Virus record (IMG/VR): IMGVR_UViG_3300020473_000040
Coordinates: 1-53,289 of that record
Source: a virus
Strand: one strand, 5' to 3'
Length of the DNA stretch: 53,289 nt
Shown: positions 51,687 to 53,289 of the stretch, in pieces
How positions within the stretch are numbered: the stretch's first letter is position 1
How the letters are laid out: each line of letters starts with the position of its first letter
Notes under the pieces: model-generated
What the model was told of the DNA's origin: nothing
Seen by the model: only the letters and a program-made list of their open reading frames with translations
Database searches by the model: none
Made by a program: the position numbers and the translations under genes

Positions 51687-53289
51687 ATGGCAAGAGATAT
51701 ACAACGAGAAATTCAGGATACCCGCGATCTCATTGAAGCTAAAGAGGAAGAGCGTCGAGGTTTAGAGAGAACATCGGCACAATATCAAACTCTCACCCAC
51801 GATATCGATGAACTCACTCGACGTCTTGGAGAGCTGACAGCTGCCTCTCAAGGAGCTGCCGGAGGTCTATCAGCGGTTGCCGGTGCTGGACGCGGAGCCA
51901 TCGGCGAAGTTATGAACTCCCTCAGCCAGGGACTTGCAGATGCCAAGGAGGGGGTGGATGAATACTATAAGGCTCTTTCTGAGCTCTTTGAAGACAAGAG
52001 AAAGCTGTACGTTGGACTTCTTGATCACCTGGGAACAGATTATGCAACTGCAATGGAGGACTTTAGTCAAGGCTCTCAGAATCTGGGTGAACAAGTCGGT
52101 GGAACCATTCATGAAATGTACGACAGGTTCTACACTACTGATCTTCCGCTCTACTATTCTGGGTTAGAAGAGTTCGTATCATACGCTGAGGCGATTTACT
52201 ACTCCGTCTCATCAGGCTATTCAGCAATGAGACAGCTGGGTGATGACGCAGCACGCCAGATTGAGTCTGCATCCCTAATGGCGAAAGGATTAGGCTACTC
52301 AGCAGAAGAGATGATGGACGTCATGGACGCCCACTACAGCAAGACGGGAGAATTTAGCAATAGAATTCTTAGAGAGATTACCACCTACGCCACCGCTGTT
52401 TCAGACGTAACTGGTGACTCTGTCAAGGTTATTTCTAAGGGCATGGCTGATATTACAACTGACTTCGAGACTTTTGCAAATGTGGGTGTAGAGCAGTCAG
52501 CTGCAATTGTTGCAGGCTTACGTGAGGTCGGACTTAAAGTTCAGGATCTTGCTGACATCACATCTAAATTCTTAAATTTTGATCAAGCAGCTGAGTCACT
52601 TGCAAATCTGAACACAGTCTTCGGAATGCAAATTGATACATTTGCAATGATGGAAGCAGCATCGAGAGATCCCATGGAAGCTCTCGACATGCTGAGGGAG
52701 GGATTCTTTGCCACAGGTCAGGACTTTGAACTGCTTACTCAGCAGGAGAAAACCCTCCTAGCAGCACAGGCTAACGTCTCTACTGAGGTTGCTGCTATCA
52801 TGTTTGATCCCGATCGCATGAGGTCTTCTGCGGAAGCTCTTCAGGCCTCTGTTGCACAAGCGCAGGAAGAGGGAACAATGACGACTGAGGAGGCAATCTC
52901 CTCTCTTGAAGGCTCGATTACTCGAGTCACTGACCTTGAAGGTGATTTTACTGATGCTGTTTTTAATCGAATGGCTATGAGGTCACTTAGCGGTCTTGCA
53001 GACCAGTCCATTCTCGCTCATGATGCAATGACACGACTCGCACGAGCTCCCCCCCAAGTGGCGGATTCAATGAGAGGAATTCTCGGTGAAGATATAATCT
53101 CTGGTGAGGGTGGTCTCGAGGGAACCTTGGAGGCAGCGGGAACTCTGGCGACTGAAGGTCTCCAGGGTCTGGCAACTGCCACTCAAGATCTGGCTGGGGA
53201 TATAGGTCTTAGTGTTCCCGAGAACGTTTTAGTCGGTCTTAGAGATCCAGCCTCCCAGCAGATACTAAACGATGGAGGTCGTCAGATAG
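51687..53289 (+). CDS. Tail tape-measure protein, 3'-truncated by the window
   Basis: ATG 51687 with a CAGGAG site about 12 bases upstream; the frame stays open to the last base, giving 534+ residues. The start is a coiled coil (RDIQREIQDTRDLIEAKEEERRGLERTSAQYQTL), then Ala/Gly-rich SQGAAGGLSAVAGAGRGAIGEVMNSL, then long helices with MAKGLGYSAEEMMDVMDAHY and ADITTDFETFANVGVEQSAAIVAGLREVGLKVQDLADIT, a pattern shared with phage tape-measure proteins (minor tail proteins of the internal tube). The position after tube and chaperone-like genes supports it. It would set tail length and be ejected with DNA. No lytic-enzyme motif is seen in the visible part. Confidence 0.8.
   Translation, partial: MARDIQREIQDTRDLIEAKEEERRGLERTSAQYQTLTHDIDELTRRLGELTAASQGAAGGLSAVAGAGRGAIGEVMNSLSQGLADAKEGVDEYYKALSELFEDKRKLYVGLLDHLGTDYATAMEDFSQGSQNLGEQVGGTIHEMYDRFYTTDLPLYYSGLEEFVSYAEAIYYSVSSGYSAMRQLGDDAARQIESASLMAKGLGYSAEEMMDVMDAHYSKTGEFSNRILREITTYATAVSDVTGDSVKVISKGMADITTDFETFANVGVEQSAAIVAGLREVGLKVQDLADITSKFLNFDQAAESLANLNTVFGMQIDTFAMMEAASRDPMEALDMLREGFFATGQDFELLTQQEKTLLAAQANVSTEVAAIMFDPDRMRSSAEALQASVAQAQEEGTMTTEEAISSLEGSITRVTDLEGDFTDAVFNRMAMRSLSGLADQSILAHDAMTRLARAPPQVADSMRGILGEDIISGEGGLEGTLEAAGTLATEGLQGLATATQDLAGDIGLSVPENVLVGLRDPASQQILNDGGRQI

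Noticed and set aside
1-53289. CRISPR arrays, tRNA genes, insertion sequences, attachment sites
   Set aside because: I saw no regularly spaced repeats, no cloverleaf-like intergenic sequence, no transposase and no integrase; intergenic gaps are under about 140 bases and mostly hold ribosome sites or terminators.

Overview
This window is a 53.3 kb piece of a virion-morphogenesis region from a contractile-tailed, T4-like phage (Caudoviricetes, myovirus morphology). The evidence is a nearly complete T4-type head and neck/tail set: terminase large subunit, portal, S21-type prohead protease, scaffold, gp23-like capsid protein, gp13/gp14/gp15-like neck and tail-terminator proteins, gp18-like sheaths, gp19-like tube, a gp26-like protein and a tape measure. 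The DNA is AT-rich and very densely packed. Almost every gene is on the + strand, with overlapping stop/start codons and good Shine-Dalgarno sites. The very large tail proteins, the LamG-like domain and the common marine-phage family signatures suggest an environmental (probably aquatic) phage of an unknown bacterial host. The host cannot be read from the sequence.

Layout. (1) 1-19445: nine large virion proteins, probably baseplate, fibre or tail-surface parts (a 5'-truncated 926+ aa protein, then 201, 325, 980, 1538, 681, 235, 425 and 1120 aa). They include FN3-like and LamG-like domains and two paralogous pairs or shared modules. (2) 19447-24932: a DNA-metabolism island with a RuvC-like resolvase, a DnaG-type primase (zinc finger plus Toprim), a small Cys-containing protein, a single-polypeptide Mre11-Rad50 (gp47-gp46) fusion and a small zinc-ribbon protein. 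(3) 24960-36492: packaging and head, with a small protein, terminase, portal, a putative core protein, protease, five small or medium unknowns, scaffold and major capsid protein, closed by a strong UUCG-loop terminator. (4) 36541-38044: a divergent two-gene cargo module, a 2-oxoglutarate/Fe(II) oxygenase on the - strand (the only - strand gene) and a sulfotransferase. (5) 38063-38723: a stand-alone unit (promoter, beta-rich putative capsid decoration protein, terminator). (6) 38761-39990: an FtsZ/tubulin-superfamily GTPase. (7) 40129-53289: neck (gp13, gp14, gp15-like), two tandem sheath paralogues, tube, a gp26-like protein with a probable +1 frameshift extension, and a tape-measure protein running off the right edge.

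How it fits together. Terminase and portal package DNA into a prohead built from scaffold, core proteins and capsid protein and matured by the S21 protease. The neck proteins close the head and join the sheath/tube tail, whose length is set by the tape measure. The resolvase, primase and Mre11-Rad50 fusion supply recombination-dependent replication and resolve branched DNA before packaging. The most unusual elements are the FtsZ-like GTPase inside the head/neck cluster, the fused Mre11-Rad50, the putative +1 frameshift between tube and tape measure, a domain shared between the second sheath and the LamG protein, and a recurring N-terminal helix followed by LxE sites that may mark proteins sent into the prohead.
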